Source: Acanthochlamys bracteata
Taxonomy: Eukaryota; Streptophyta; Magnoliopsida; Pandanales; Velloziaceae
DNA length: 64,000 bases
Direction of reading: 5' to 3'
Assembly: GCA_019914995.1 (NCBI GenBank)
Contig: CM034145.1
Coordinates: forward strand, 4,099,262 to 4,163,261
Shown here piece after piece: positions 1 through 12,191 of the stretch (positions are counted from its first letter, which is position 1; each line of letters starts with the position of its first letter). A model generated the notes under the pieces. That model saw only the letters and a list, made by a program, of their open reading frames with translations, searched no databases and had not been told where the DNA came from. The position numbers and the translations under genes are program-made.

Positions 1-525
1 TTTTGTTTTAAAAACAATGCTAAACGGACACTAAATTTTGAGTTGAAACTATAGATATATACGTCCAAAATGTAAGTATATAGGCGAAGGGCAATTAATT
101 CTACTGTGCGACCAAAGACTTTGGTCTAACAGCATATCGCAACTCATTCAACATTTCGTCACTATTCTTGCTCTCTCGCTTATATAAATATTTTTACATA
201 AAATAATAAAAAATTAGAACGTATTTATTTTGAATTAACTTATTTTTTTAAAATAAGCTTAAACATAAAATTATATTAAAATATTTTATAAAAATTAAAT
301 TGTTAAATTTTTTATATTAAAAGAAATTTTAAATTAAATTTTTAAATAAATATTTATTTTAAAATTATACTTTATTTAAAAATGAATTTAACAATAAGTG
401 ATTTGATATGATGATAAATAAGGAATTGGTAAAAGTAAAACAGGTGAAACGTTTTTATATTTTACCGAAACTCAATTGCAGCATTCCTAACGAAATTTTC
501 AGATAGTACAGACAAGAGACGAGTG
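1..525. other. Upstream region of SPC25
   Basis: Very AT-rich DNA (especially 180-400, dominated by TTTAAA/TTTTAT runs) without a convincing exon. It ends at the start codon of the signal peptidase subunit gene, so the last few hundred bases must hold its promoter and 5' leader. I see no sharply defined TATA box that can be separated from the general AT background. Confidence 0.5.
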
Positions 526-3500
526 ATGGCGAGCAGCAGCAGCAACGACGCAGCAGCAGCACCCAAGCCGAAGCGGAAGAAGGCCAACCTTCTAGATCAG
601 CATTCCATCAAACACCTTCTCGACGAAACTGTCACAGAGGTTAATCAAAAGCCTCTTCTTTGGTCTTTGTTTCGATTCAATTGATTGTTATATTTTTTTT
701 TAATTTGGGGGGGATTAGATTGTAACGGGCAAAGGATATATTGAAGATGTGCGGCTGAGTAATCTGAGACTTCTGATGGGGGCGGTCATCATCGGGATCG
801 CGGTCTTGGCGCAGTTTTACCCAAGAAAGTTTCCGGAGAACCGGGATTTCTTGATTATCTGCATCGCGTTATATCCTTTTGACTTGATTTATCTTTGTTT
901 TTTGTTCACTCGGTCTTTTCAATTTCTGTTAATTTTTGGGAATTTTTTTGATTCTGGAACCTTGACTGTTGGTTAAGTATGTTGTGTTGAATGCGGTTCT
1001 GCAGTTCATCATCTACACCAAGGAGAAGAATGCCATTCTGTTTACGTACCCACCCCAGGTAAGCTTTATTTGCCATCCTGTATTGTTAATTTGAGGTTTC
1101 AATGCGAGTTTAATTGAAAGCTCCTCACTGTGGTTCCAGTATAATGTAAATTAAGAATTGTACGATTTTAAAACTAGAAAGGATGTAGGAACTTAAAATC
1201 CATTATTATTATTATTGAATTTTAAGAACAGGTTAGTGGTCTTGATGACATTTAGGTGCGTTTTGTAAGAGGATAATAATTGGGGCAAGGGGAAACTGGA
1301 AATTTCAACTTCTTTACTTGTCTGTATGATAGTTTATCTGTTGTATGAAAATTCCTTAGGAAAAAAGTTTCAACTTTACATTTTCTTTACATATCTTGCA
1401 CCAATGGAATGCTCATTTTACCGTATTAGAGTTGTGGGCATTGAAGATTGGACTCACTGCCTGAGTAACTCTCTCTTGATAAGTTTTAGATTTTTCTCCC
1501 AACTTTTGGGTGGATTCTCTGCAACTATGCTTTCCTGTTTCTTCGTGTTTGGAGTATGTGGTCAGGTCTTCTGTTAATTGCCTTATGTAGATACATTTTG
1601 AGCCAAAATGCATTGTTTCATGTATATTGCTCAAAGGGAAAGCTCTTATCTCTTTTGTTCAAAGAGGAGACTTGCCATTTATGTGTAGTGACGACAGTTG
1701 GATTATATATATGCTTTACAGCACTTGTCATCATTCTATGTAAAATTGCATCTGATTGCTTGTCATATATGTAATTTTTATGTTTTCGAGGTTCAGACAA
1801 GTTACTATTATTTAATCATCCATCTGAGTTGCAAATAATGAAATTCTCTTAAATTTAATCCTTTTTGGTGGAATTCCAAGGTTCTTCTTTATGATAACAA
1901 TAATTAAGAATTATTGGATTATGCATTCTAAGTAATCTCAAATAAAATGCTTTACATAATGTAATAGTCATATTAAGTTAGTGAGAGAAGAAGCTTGTTA
2001 CTAGATCTCCTTCTCCCCTTACACAGTGCATCCTTATTTAGAAATTTCTGTTCACAATTACCTGTGGAGAGACAGATTTTTTCTCTGCTCACTCTGCTCC
2101 GCCGCTTATTGCACCGGTAGCTTGCGAACATACTTCACAACTTAACATACCTGCAAGACATGTAATAGTTCTCTTTTTCTCTCCCATTTTTTGTCATCTC
2201 AAAAAGAAGGGGAGAGATATTCCAGCATATTCATATGTTTGGAAGCATGAGGGTAACCATGTAGTAACATTCACATTACAGCAATATAATTTCACAGTCA
2301 CACAGGCCATATATACTGGCCACTACTAGCAACATAATTTTAGAGAAACATTTTCATTCACCATAAGTTCAAGCACCACAACTTCAAATACATACCATGG
2401 TACAATACCACATGGAATCCAGAAAGCAAATTCTAGAAACAAGAATTCCAGCAAAAAAAAAAAAGAAAATCAGCAAATCACATAAAAATAAGATAAATAC
2501 TTCAATCAGAAAAGTACTCATTAGGAATGAGTTAGTTGTGGGATTGAGCAGGCTTATAGTTTTGTCTTTGTATGTGTGGAGGTTCTACAGCTAGGAAGTC
2601 AGGGCCTTTTGTGCTTGGGCTCAGCTAGGTCAGTTTAGGAAGGATTATAAGGTCATCTTCATCTTGTTGAGCAGGCTTGGAACTGTTGTTTTATACTTAT
2701 GCTTGGCAAAAGGGGCAGGTTCAGCCAGGAAATGAGTCTTTGTGGGTGGTTTCTCAATTGCTTCTTTTTTCTGAGCTAATTCTCCTTCAATTTCTTCTTA
2801 AGCAGCTGCTTTCCTTACTCATCTGAGCTGCTTCTTCCTGAGTTGTTGGTTCCACTTGAATGCCTGCTTCTTCTTGAGCTGATGTATGTTCTTCACCTGC
2901 AACCCATCGTTTAGCATCCTCAACTGCAACTGGGTCTTCTTTTATAGGAGCTGTTTCTTTTTTAGCATGAACATCCTTTTGATTTGCAGTAGTTTCTTCT
3001 GTGTTCTTTCTACACAAAAAAATTTCCTTTTTTTTTTGGGCCAGTTGCAGATATCTTTCGAAGCTCTTTAGTTTGGTCTACTACTGCAGAACGAAGACCT
3101 CCAAAGTTTTCTCAGACATGTTCTACTGTTGATCCAAGGTCTGAAGCTGGCTATCTGGTTGTTCTTGCCACTTGAAATTTTGCTCTGCTGCAATTAGTCC
3201 ACTTATGAAGTTGTCGTCCAGACGAACTACGTATTTGTAGCTTCAACCTCTCCATATATGTCTATGGGAACCTTTTTTAATTAACATATCCTACGGAAAA
3301 TGTGACAGGTAGATGTTTTGAGTCAGATTTGAATGCCTTACACATATGTTGAATTATCACTTCACAAATATTGATTGGTAGACATTGTATTAATCTCCAA
3401 ATCAGGTAGATATACATCTTGAATGGTAGTGACGTTCTTGCTTCCTATCCCGGGCATTAATATTCTGGATACAATGTGGCATAGGGCTCTAGGCAGTAGA

Positions 3501-6500
3501 GGAAGGTGTGCTACAAATTCTTGTTCTTCATTAGTGATGAACTTAGTGTTCAAGGCCTGCTTTAAATAGATGATCTTTGTGGAGTTCGTAGGCTCCATAC
3601 TCTATGGGGTAAATTTAGTAATATGGCATCGATCGCGCCTTTAGATGAATTTCAACTCCCTTATTGCATGCTTATTCCCCAGGCATTGACTTTGATACAA
3701 CAGGGGAACTAGAACAGCATACGAACAACACGTACATTAATAACAAATCAAATTCACAAAAGAAATAGATCAGTATTTATGGCAAAGGAGCTGACAGAGC
3801 TATTTCACTGAAATTTCAGAAAATATTTCAATATCCAAATTCTCATTCAAATTCAAAATAATTTACTGATCAATCTATAAGGAAGCATCTCATACATCAT
3901 CCCCTATGCTGCAATCACATATCCCTACATTATATTGAGCAACAATCATCTACTTTAACTATGCATCAAAGTTACAAGGTCGTGCTCAAGCTTACATAAG
4001 GCATTCAGAGACATCAAGGATTCATAGAGAAAGGTTCGAGACTCGGATGATAACAGTTCAGTTAGAAAATAAGTATTTGTTCAATTTTTAAGCACATTCC
4101 ATTGAAGACAAGTTCAAACATTGAAGCTGAAGTTCAAATAAGCGAACAGTGAAACCTAACGGACAGACTGGAACACTATACGCATGCATGGAGATCTTCG
4201 AGCCAATTGATGAACTGAAGTTAGAAATTCAAATTGGATTAAGACTCATCTTAATCACTCTAGTTTGAGGCTTAATTTCACTGGTGGTCAGATCAAGAGT
4301 AGAAAAAATTCTTTAGCAAATAAGAGGATGCATAAACCAGTGAGAAATTCAAATTACCGAGCTTTTGCATTTATTGTAACTAAAAATCAAATCACAGCAA
4401 CATTAATGAGAATTAAATTTTGAGAGATGGACTAATTCAAGGCCTAATTGAAATTTTACAAAAGGAGCTCGCATTCCAGCCGTTGAAGTCGTTGAAGATC
4501 TAGGGATGGGGTATTGACGAAAAGCGGCGAGCAGACATGACACTGTTGTTATCACAAGAAAGACAAAGGAAGTTAAAGTCGTTAAAGATTCAAATTTTTA
4601 TGAGATGCAAGGGCAGATATAAGAGAAGAGAAGAGCAGCATAGAAAGAGAGTAGAGCAAAGAGGAAACAAGTGAGAAAAAGAATACCTAGCAAAAAACAT
4701 ACATAGCCAATTTAACAATTACTATACTAAGCTGTTGAAGCCACCTTAGAGACGACATTTTGTGAGATAAATTATGTGCTAAAAATCTAAGATTATAACT
4801 TTTACATTGAATCTTATTTAAGTGCATGTTGCACTTAGGGATGGCGTTTAGGTAAGCCCGAGTAATGTCACTTGGTTTGTAACTATACTACTACATTAGA
4901 GTCGGAGAGAATGATGTAGGAGGCTACTACATTATATGGTGCTTGGATAAGCAAATTGTCTTAGTGATTGTAGCTCTTTAAAAAGATTAGTGAAATTTAC
5001 TTTTATTGAAGAGTGGCTGTGGACGTAAGCAAAGAGGTTTGTCGATCCATATAAATCCTTATGTGTTTGCTTGTCTAAAAGTTACTTAGTTTTTTCTAAA
5101 CCGTATTAAGAATTCAGACATTTCTTTTTGCAGGAAATAGCCTAAACATAGCCAATTACATACTATCATGTATTAAGTATTCTCTGTTCATCTCTGTCAG
5201 CTAACTCGCAATATCATAATCGATTATATTGCTGCTAGCTATAGGAAATATTATCACCAAAAAGTTTTAAATATCAACTCGATTCATCCATCCCTTTCTG
5301 AATTGATTGTGCAGGTTTACCCAACATTTTTAGAATTCAATTGGTTCATTTACCTTCATAAAATCTTAGAGTGGATTGAGGTTTATCGTAAAATGCAAAT
5401 TGGTCAACAACAAAGCTGAGCTGAGTTGAACTATGTGTTGGTAACTTTGCAGTATATTATTTGAATTTTCTTAATTGAATTTTCTAAAATACTTTTAAGA
5501 GCTAGTAGCTCATATTGCAATAAATTGATTTAGTTCAGGCTTTATTGCTTTGGGTTTACTCCTGACGTTTGGGAGTGCTTAAAATAAGGAGCTTTTCTAG
5601 AAAGAAATTTACTTTTGAAGCTTTTCAAAAAAACGAGTTTGATTTTTTTATCTAAAAAAATTATAGATAAAATTTTATAACTTACAATGAATTTGTACTT
5701 TCCAAATTTTTTTAAAAAAAATTTAAAACTGCAGAAGATTTATTCAGAAATGAGAAGTTGAAATGAAGTTTTGTTAAGCTGTGATAACTACTGCAAACAA
5801 CCTAAATCACTGGAACAAAGCACTTCAAACAGTTTCTACGTTACCTTTTCTAAAACCTAATTAGTTGTATCTTTTATAGAAATAGCAGAACATTTCCTTC
5901 TTAGTCTGTTTTTCATTTGGTGGGTTCTGTTTGTAGGAAACTTAGACTATATTACTGTTAAGTTTCTAGATGTTTGAAGTTAAATATAATTAATTAGAGC
6001 AACATTGTCAAATTGGTAATTTAAAGAAGACAATTAGCTTTGGTAGTGCTCTATGATATAGGTTGCCCAAGCCCTATGATCCTTTTCTCTTCATGAGTAT
6101 GGAACTTTGTGTTACAATGATGTTTTTATCCTAATTGAAAGCACATCTGAGCTTCTATATATTGTACTAATGCTGACGTTATTGCAGGGATCATTTACTA
6201 GCACCGGGCTGATAGTATCTTCTAAGTTTCCAAGGTTTTCTGACATGTACACCCTAACTGTTGCCAGTGCTGATCCAAAGTCCATTTCTGCTAATAAACC
6301 AGTTCAACTCACCAAGAGTGTGACTAAATGGTTAGTATTATTTGTTTGTTCCTTTTTCTCTTTTTAGCATACAGCATATCCCTTTTTGCCGTATGTTGTT
6401 TCATTTTAAAGTTTTACATGAGCAACCAACCATCTTTTCCAAGCCCTTTCCGAAATAGGGTTCTAGGTTTCCTAATTGGACCGTAATCAGCATACTGGCT

Positions 6501-6813
6501 GCCATGTCAAACTTTCTTTGACACGTAGCCAATGCAGTTGGAGGACCTGCTACCACTTGCTTTTTGCTGTAGTTGAATATATTCTTTTGGGCTTGAGATG
6601 TTGTCTCCATTCCATGTTTATCATGATGTTATCAGGTTCATAAGGGATGGGGTTCTTGTTGAAGGTCTCTTTTGGAGGGATGTGGAGAGACTGATTGATC
6701 TTTGTTATAATGTTATCAGGTTCACAAAGGATGGTGTCCTAGTTGAAGGTCTTTTATGGATGGACGTTGAGAAACTAATTGTTGACTACGACAGTGACAG
6801 GAAAAGCAAGTGA
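526..6813 (+). CDS. SPC25: Signal peptidase complex subunit 2 (SPC25/SPCS2), 5 exons
   Basis: Non-catalytic subunit of the ER signal peptidase complex, which removes signal peptides from proteins entering the ER. Exons 526-639, 719-870, 977-1058, 6188-6330 and 6720-6813 join in frame to 194 residues, normal for the family. Residues 1-38 are a hydrophilic, Lys-rich cytosolic start. Two membrane segments follow: about 51-70 (LLMGAVIIGIAVLAQF) and about 81-103 (from IICIAL across the exon 2/3 junction). The conserved KEKNAILFTYPP motif and the C-terminal DGVLVEGLLWMDVE motif are typical of SPC25. The ATG at 526 opens a short Ser/Ala-rich start and is in frame with the family region. Intron 2 (871-976) looks U12-type; intron 3 is 5.1 kb and carries a decayed retroelement; a second copy of the last exon's start lies at 6636-6719. 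Family identity is clear; which last exon is used is inferred. Confidence 0.93.
871..976 (+). other. Putative U12-type intron (AT-AA ends) in SPC25
   Basis: The intron begins ATATCCTTTT, the exact 5' splice consensus of AT-type minor-spliceosome introns. AACCTTGAC at 958-966 resembles the U12 branch motif (TTCCTTRAC), with the likely branch A at 965, about a dozen bases before exon 3. The reading frame requires exon 3 to start with G977, giving Leu89 as TT+G and intron ends AT...AA. The rival boundary 872-977 (TA...AG) gives the same protein with Leu as TTA and has no known donor class. Confidence 0.75.
2600..3640 (-). pseudogene. Decayed retrotransposon-like coding relic inside SPC25 intron 3
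   Basis: On the minus strand, within the 5.1-kb intron, broken stretches read like the 'putative plant transposon protein' type found in plant retroelements. At about 3598-3362 is PLLPRALCHIVSRILMPG. At about 3250-3130 is YVVRLDDNFISGLIAAEQNF followed by a Gln-rich stretch and a stop. A Glu/Thr-rich tail (GEEHTSAQEEAGIQVEP) lies at about 3017-2787. Stops and frame changes separate the segments, so it is not a functional gene. It explains much of the intron's size. Element ends and terminal repeats were not recognised; the insertion may extend from about 2.0 to 4.8 kb. Confidence 0.55.
6636..6719 (+). repeat. Tandem in-frame duplication of the SPC25 last exon
   Basis: Bases 6636-6719 are an 84-base (28-codon) diverged copy of the start of the final exon at 6720. 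Both copies follow a GTTATCAG acceptor sequence. The upstream copy reads FIRDGVLVEGLFWRDVERL, the downstream FTKDGVLVEGLLWMDVEKL. There is no stop between them, so using the upstream acceptor and reading through would insert 28 residues in frame (222 residues in total). Confidence 0.85.
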
Positions 6814-8306
6814 TTCTGTGTACCTTGTGAGGAGAAAATCATGGTTACTCCTAGGAGGAAACAAACACTCCAGAAGATTCAGAAGAAATGACCCTCCTAT
6901 ACTTGTGGAGTTTGCTAATCATTGAAATGTCCAGCACTGGTCAGTCAAGTTTTTGGTTATATTCTAGCAGTATATTAGCAAATTTGCTGTAACAGTGGTG
7001 CTATTGTACTTTTTTCGGTATTCTGAAGTTTGTGCTTTACTGTTGTATGTTTATTGCAACTTTTTTGATGATTCCATCTGTGGTCATAACCTAGATAAAC
7101 TTCCATCAACTATTGTTGTTAAGTTTGTCAATATGTACAACTTCTATTTTTGGAGAAAATTACTCAGTGCTGATAGTGTCTATCAAATGCCTATCAAGGT
7201 TCTGTATTTATTTTTGAATTGGTACTTGTTCGGCTTTCAAGTTACGTTAGGTTCGGATTAGTAGCGTGAAGGTTTGAGTGGGCTTAAATCGGATTAGCAG
7301 TGCAGGGGTTTGGGATGACATTCAAATAAAAAATGGGTTAGTTAATTTTAAAATATGTAAGCAAGTTGTCTTGCATTGGGTCAAATTGGGATTTGACTCT
7401 TTGTTGGTTTAACAATACACGCCATTTAAGTCATATATTGGCCGAGTGCTGAAGTGAACAAATGCTTATATATAAATAATATTAACTCTTAAGTGGTTGA
7501 CTAATTAGTTTAATTTAGAGACTAATTCTATAATTAGTAACAGAACTCGTCCAGTGAAGCTTTTTCACGTATTGTTAGGAGAGATTGTTGGAACTACACA
7601 TTAGGTTAGGTCCGTGTTATTAGCGTGAAAGGGCGAGTGAATCCGAGTGAAAGGGCAAGATCCGGTAGTAGTGAAGGGTTTGGTATAGTGCCTAAGTGAA
7701 AAAAAAAAGTTAGTCAATTTTGACGGGTATATTGGTAACTCGCCTTTGATTGAGACAGATTTGGCTCTGATTTAGTGAGCATAATAATTTATACTTCTTA
7801 ATAGTTTTAAATTAATTGGGTATTGGATAGGGATTGGCAAATTTGGACATGTTCCTTGAACCCAATCCAAACCTACCTATTTAAATCGAGTTCAGATTCA
7901 ATATTATATAAATTTAGATTATTTTGGATTAATTCGAAAATAATTCGATAACTTAAATAGATTCGGATTATTTTACAAGTAACTAGAAATGACCTGATTG
8001 ACCCGGTATTTCCTCTCTATAATGTCGGCGTGCAAACGCCGACTCTTCCTCCCCCATCGCGTACCTCACCTTTGATCACCCTTATAGAGTCTCTCCATCG
8101 TCGCCTTCGTCTTTATCTCTTGCCTCTCTCCCAACTTCGAGACCTCTCCGATTTCGCTAATTCGCGCAATGCTTCGTAATCAACGCTCCTGTATCCGACG
8201 GAGAAGCCGGAGCTCGAGACGGATTGCTAGCTACCTAGCCGGCAGCGATTAAAAAATTGTTACATGGTTGGAATCTCTCTTTCAAATCTTTGAAAATATA
8301 ACGTTC
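6814..8306. other. Intergenic DNA with a diverged direct repeat
   Basis: 3' flank of SPC25 and beyond. Two imperfect direct copies of a roughly 100-base segment lie at about 7245-7345 and 7605-7725 (shared features: GTTAGGT, TAGCGTGAA, GGGTTTGG, AAGTTAGT-like ends), suggesting a small local duplication or repeat. 8040-8200 is CT-rich, like a 5' leader. No gene is recognised before 8307. Confidence 0.45.
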
Positions 8307-8570
8307 ATGGAAGGGCCGGGATCAGCACAGCGCCCGAAGATCACCAACCAGATCCTCGTAAGAGCTAACGTATTAGCGCTCAGTGAAGCCATAGCGTTCG
8401 TCAAGGCAGCAGGGCTGAATGAGATCAAGTTTCTTGGTGTGAAAGAAGGTGAAGCATCATGGCGGTGACGAGATTGTTCAGAGAAAGTTGCGAAGAGAGA
8501 GTTTCAGCCGAGAGCATATGCAAAATACATTGTGAAGAATTTAGGAACGGCGAAGGACGGTGCAGATGGA
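8307..8570 (+). pseudogene. Unrecognised exon-like relic
   Basis: I do not recognise the family. From the ATG at 8307 the frame reads MEGPGSAQRPKITNQILVRA and continues with NVLALSEAIAFVKAAG before a stop at 8466-8468. Beyond the stop the same frame gives DEIVQRKLRRE; a one-base shift then restores KYIVKNLGTAKDGADG, ending at GGA|GTAAGG, a good splice donor. The composition is coding-like (GC-richer than the flanks, balanced residues) but a stop and a shift interrupt it. It is probably a gene fragment or dead gene; a CT-rich leader lies upstream. No continuation exon was identified downstream. Confidence 0.4.
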
Positions 8571-10332
8571 GTAAGGATTGTTGTTATTGATTTGTTTTTA
8601 TGGATTTGTGTTTGATGTGAGCTTGATTTGGTTTACTTAGTAATTTTTTGTTCTTTCATGGAAGACAACCTTCGTTAGGAGACATCTTTCAGGAGAATTT
8701 GAGAAGAGATATGAGCTTAAGTTCTGATTTTAGTAATCATGTTTTAGGAATATTTTGCTTTGATGATTGAAAATACTTTTGTTTAACATTTGGTATGGTT
8801 TTTGTATAAACGATCGGTCTGGAAGTTCAACAGTTGGATATCCTCACAAATTGTGGAAAGATCATATTCTATTACTGAAATACTGCTAAAAGGAGAAGTT
8901 TACTAGTCTTAGAGATGGATATTAGTAAATTTTGTGTTATTGATATGATGTTCTAAGTTCCAAATGTATTCATCAATATTGAATTGTGGGGTCAGCAAGT
9001 GATATAAATTATAAATTCATAAATATAAATCGTCTTATTGATTAAGAGCTATTTGCTCCCAACTAGTGAAGCTATAATATCACGTATTATCGACATTAAA
9101 TATATTTGAGGTGATTGTGCTTTTGTTTCACTATGTAGGTAGTAAGAAAGAGGGTTTACATATATAATTTAGTGGGTAAGATCTTTTGTTGTCGTGAGAT
9201 GTGCGTAGCTTAATTTGTTCTATATTAACAGGTAAAATATATTTTATCTGTAATTCAAAGGTTATCATTATTCAAAAAAATTATCTAGAATATTGAGTTA
9301 TTAAATAGAATGATTCAAACTTTGACTCAGTTATTAAATAGCTTAGATTTGCATATATGTATGTGAGTCAGATAGGGTTGAGATATTTATTTAGTTATTA
9401 AATGGGTTGATCCAAACTAAATCATTAACCTAACTTGCCATCTTAATGCTGGAATGGGCAAGTGCTTATATGAAAAAAATGCTAATTTTTAAGTGATTGG
9501 CTATTATTTTAGTTTGGGTTTTGATTCTATAGCACTTGTGGAGGAGAATTACAATCATTCTCATGCTGGGGTTGCGTAAGGGTGAAACTCAAGTTTACTA
9601 AATAGTAGATATATAAGTATATGATTTACGAGCCTTGAAAGTAATTAAGCTGAATGTTACATATAACAATTTTTTAAAAATTGTATCTATCAATTCTCTA
9701 GTTTTACTAGTTAAGTTTTTGTTCGCTTCATATTTATGAGATAAAAACATCACAACCAAGACCAATCCAATTGTCCCTACTACATTTTGTTATACGGTCG
9801 TTTGGCTGTGGTGATACTCATGATTTATAATGGGAAGGACACAACGATGAGATGGGTCACAAAAAGCTCGGTTACTAAGAGGGAAAGAAAAAAAGGAGAA
9901 TTTGTGAAATAGAAGTTTCATATCTGAATTCTTCAATATTTTAGCGAAGGATGAATCATTATGTTTTTTATTATTCTCGATAACTCACCTTTTAAAAATT
10001 AATTTCATAAAAAAACCACTTTTTAAAAAGTTAATTGCCATGAAAAGAACATAGCTAAAGTCTATGTATCTAGCTTAAGCGTTAAGAAAAAAACTGTTCA
10101 CTAATAGAACGATTGGATTGGAGAATCACAATTTTCTTACTTAAAAAAAAAGTTTGTTCCTCACTCTTTATATTAACCATAAATTCTAACATGTATTATA
10201 TAATTCTGTCTCTTTCTAGTTGAAAATATAAATTATCGAGTAGCTCTAAGTGAACTTAAATACAAGTCCTAAGCGGCTCCATGATTCCAGTATGTAGGTT
10301 TTCTATTGCTAATGTTGCAAATATGAGATTTA
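8571..10332. other. Intergenic DNA, nothing recognised
   Basis: AT-rich sequence with no ORF that resembles a known protein and no clear repeat ends. Short stretches around 9290-9430 repeat a 'TTATTAAAT..G' pattern but give no defined unit. Confidence 0.4.
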
Positions 10333-11087
10333 GGGACTGTTTGGATAGACTTTTTTCAACTTATAAGTTGAAAAAAGTTCAAAACAGTATTATAAGACTG
10401 TTTGGATGAACAATTTATAAATTATTTTTTAACTTATAAGTTAAAAATAAAAAAATTACATCGAGTAACTTTTCTGAAAACTCAGCATCTATGAAATATC
10501 TATTTTAACCCTACTCAAAACTAATTTTTAATTATAAAATATTAATATTGTTTAAAATATAATTAATTAGTTGTTAAGTAAGTAATAATAATGCATTTAT
10601 ATTTTTAAAAATAACTTTAAGAACATATATACAAACTAATCTTTAATTTTTAAATATTTAATATTATTTTAAAGTATAATTAATTATATTATATAAGTAA
10701 ATAATCATGTATGTATCTTTAATATTAGCTTAAAAAATATTTATAAACAAATATTAATTTTTAAATTATATATATTTTTTACAAAATATTTATCAATATA
10801 ATATTAAAAATAGAAATAAAATAGAAATAAATATATAATATAATATTTGTAAATTATATATATATCATAATTATATTATAAAGGATATCTTAGTTTTTGT
10901 ATATTATTTTCTAACTTTTTAGTTTTTTTAGCCAAACATTTTTTTCAACTTTTTTCAAAAAAAAATTAAATTTATCCAAACACATAGCTCCTTCTTTTAA
11001 AAAAATTTCAGCTATTTTTTTTTAAAAATAAAAAAATTTAATTTTTGTCATAAAAGTTATAATTTTTAAATTTAACCAAACGGCTCC
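10333..11087. mobile_element. Tourist-like miniature element (TTA target duplication)
   Basis: Non-coding, very AT-rich 755-base element. The left end GGGACTGTTTGGATAG and the right end (inverted) GGAGCCGTTTGGTTAA form imperfect terminal inverted repeats. TTA at 10330-10332 and TTA at 11088-11090 flank it, as expected for the 3-bp TWA duplication of PIF/Harbinger (Tourist) elements. A second GACTGTTTGGATGA start at about 10397 suggests nesting or an internal duplication. No transposase remains. Confidence 0.65.
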
Positions 11088-11409
11088 TTAAATAGTAATT
11101 ATGTAATACAATTCAATCCTAGTAACTGAATTGAAAATTAGCCTATGTGCTTCCGTTCATCAGTCTTTAATCAATAATTATAATAACTCCAAATTTCTAA
11201 AATTAAATATCAACGTCTACCTTTCAATTTTTCAAATATACCACTGAAGTTTCAAAAGCCACAAGAATCGGGAGAAGTTCACACAGTTCCAACCCCGTCA
11301 GCGCTGACTGTCCAACGGCCTTCCCTTGTCTTGCCCTCCAAGTCCTCGCCTTCTCCTCTAAGGAGTCAAACAGAAACCCAACCGCCTACCAGGGTCATCA
11401 AAACGTAAT

Positions 11410-11417
11410 TATAAATA
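11410..11417 (+). promoter_or_regulatory. Possible TATA box of the AN1-finger gene
   Basis: TATAAATA about 150 bases upstream of the ATG at 11569, in an otherwise moderately GC-rich upstream region. Position and sequence fit a plant TATA box; the transcription start is not known. Confidence 0.45.
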
Positions 11418-11568
11418 ACTTTCTTCACCTTCATTTAATTCCAGACAACGCCAAACTTTTCTGTTCTTCCAAACTAAGTAACTCAAGGTTATAGCTATTC
11501 CATTGTAATTCTAAATAGAAATCGATAGGATATCATCGTCGTCATCACCGGAAGAGAAGAAAAAGGAT

Positions 11569-12191
11569 ATGAGTGGCGGTACCGAAGCGTTCCCTGATCT
11601 CGGACAGCACTGCGAGCAAGAAGACTGCAAGCAGTTGGATTTCTTGCCCTTCAAGTGTGCAGCCTGTAATAAGGTAAACAATATCAAAACCAACATAAAG
11701 TTTCCATCACGAAATTTTCTTTAACTTCTTGGAATTCTTCAAATTGCTGAAACTTTTGGCATAGTGATTGTACGTTTTAGGTGTTTTGCTTGGAGCATAG
11801 AACATACAAAGCACACAACTGCTTTAACGCGGAGCACGATAGCAGAATCGTTGTCGTCTGTGAAACATGTGGCGTTGCAATTGAGAAGAAAGCTGGGGAA
11901 GATGATAAGTCCATCCTGGGAAAACATGAGAAGTCGGGCAATTGTGATGCTAGCAAAAAGAAGAAACCAAAATGTCCTGTTAAGAGATGCAAGGAAACGC
12001 TCACCTTCTCGAACAGCAGCACCTGTAAGGTCTGCAACATCAAAGTCTGCCTGAAGCACAGGTTTCCGTCTGAACATTCTTGCAGAACACTTGCTTCGCA
12101 AATTCTATCGCCAGCAAGAAGCGGCACCGTTGCCTGTGGAAGAAACGAAAAGCAGAGATTGCCTTCTTTTTCACCCATCAAAGCATACTGA
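11569..12191 (+). CDS. Stress-associated protein with two AN1 zinc fingers
   Basis: Two exons, 11569-11673 and 11781-12191, join in frame to 171 residues. Residues 4-60 form the first AN1 finger ([35 protein letters not shown]), preserving the C..C..CxxC..C..H..H..C pattern. A Lys-rich linker precedes the second finger at about residues 95-140 ([35 protein letters not shown]). This order without an A20 finger matches the small plant SAP11/SAP12-type class, typically zinc-binding proteins induced by abiotic stress. The ATG at 11569 directly precedes the conserved N-terminus. The single intron falls between Lys35 and the VFCLEH motif. The 31 residues after the second finger are not conserved in a way I recognise. 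The gene converges with the minus-strand SAM-domain gene, about 850 bases apart. Confidence 0.92.

Noticed and set aside
1326-1800. Several open frames in SPC25 intron 3 just after exon 3
   Set aside because: Overlapping frames on both strands, hydrophobic or low-complexity, with no conserved motif or splice support.
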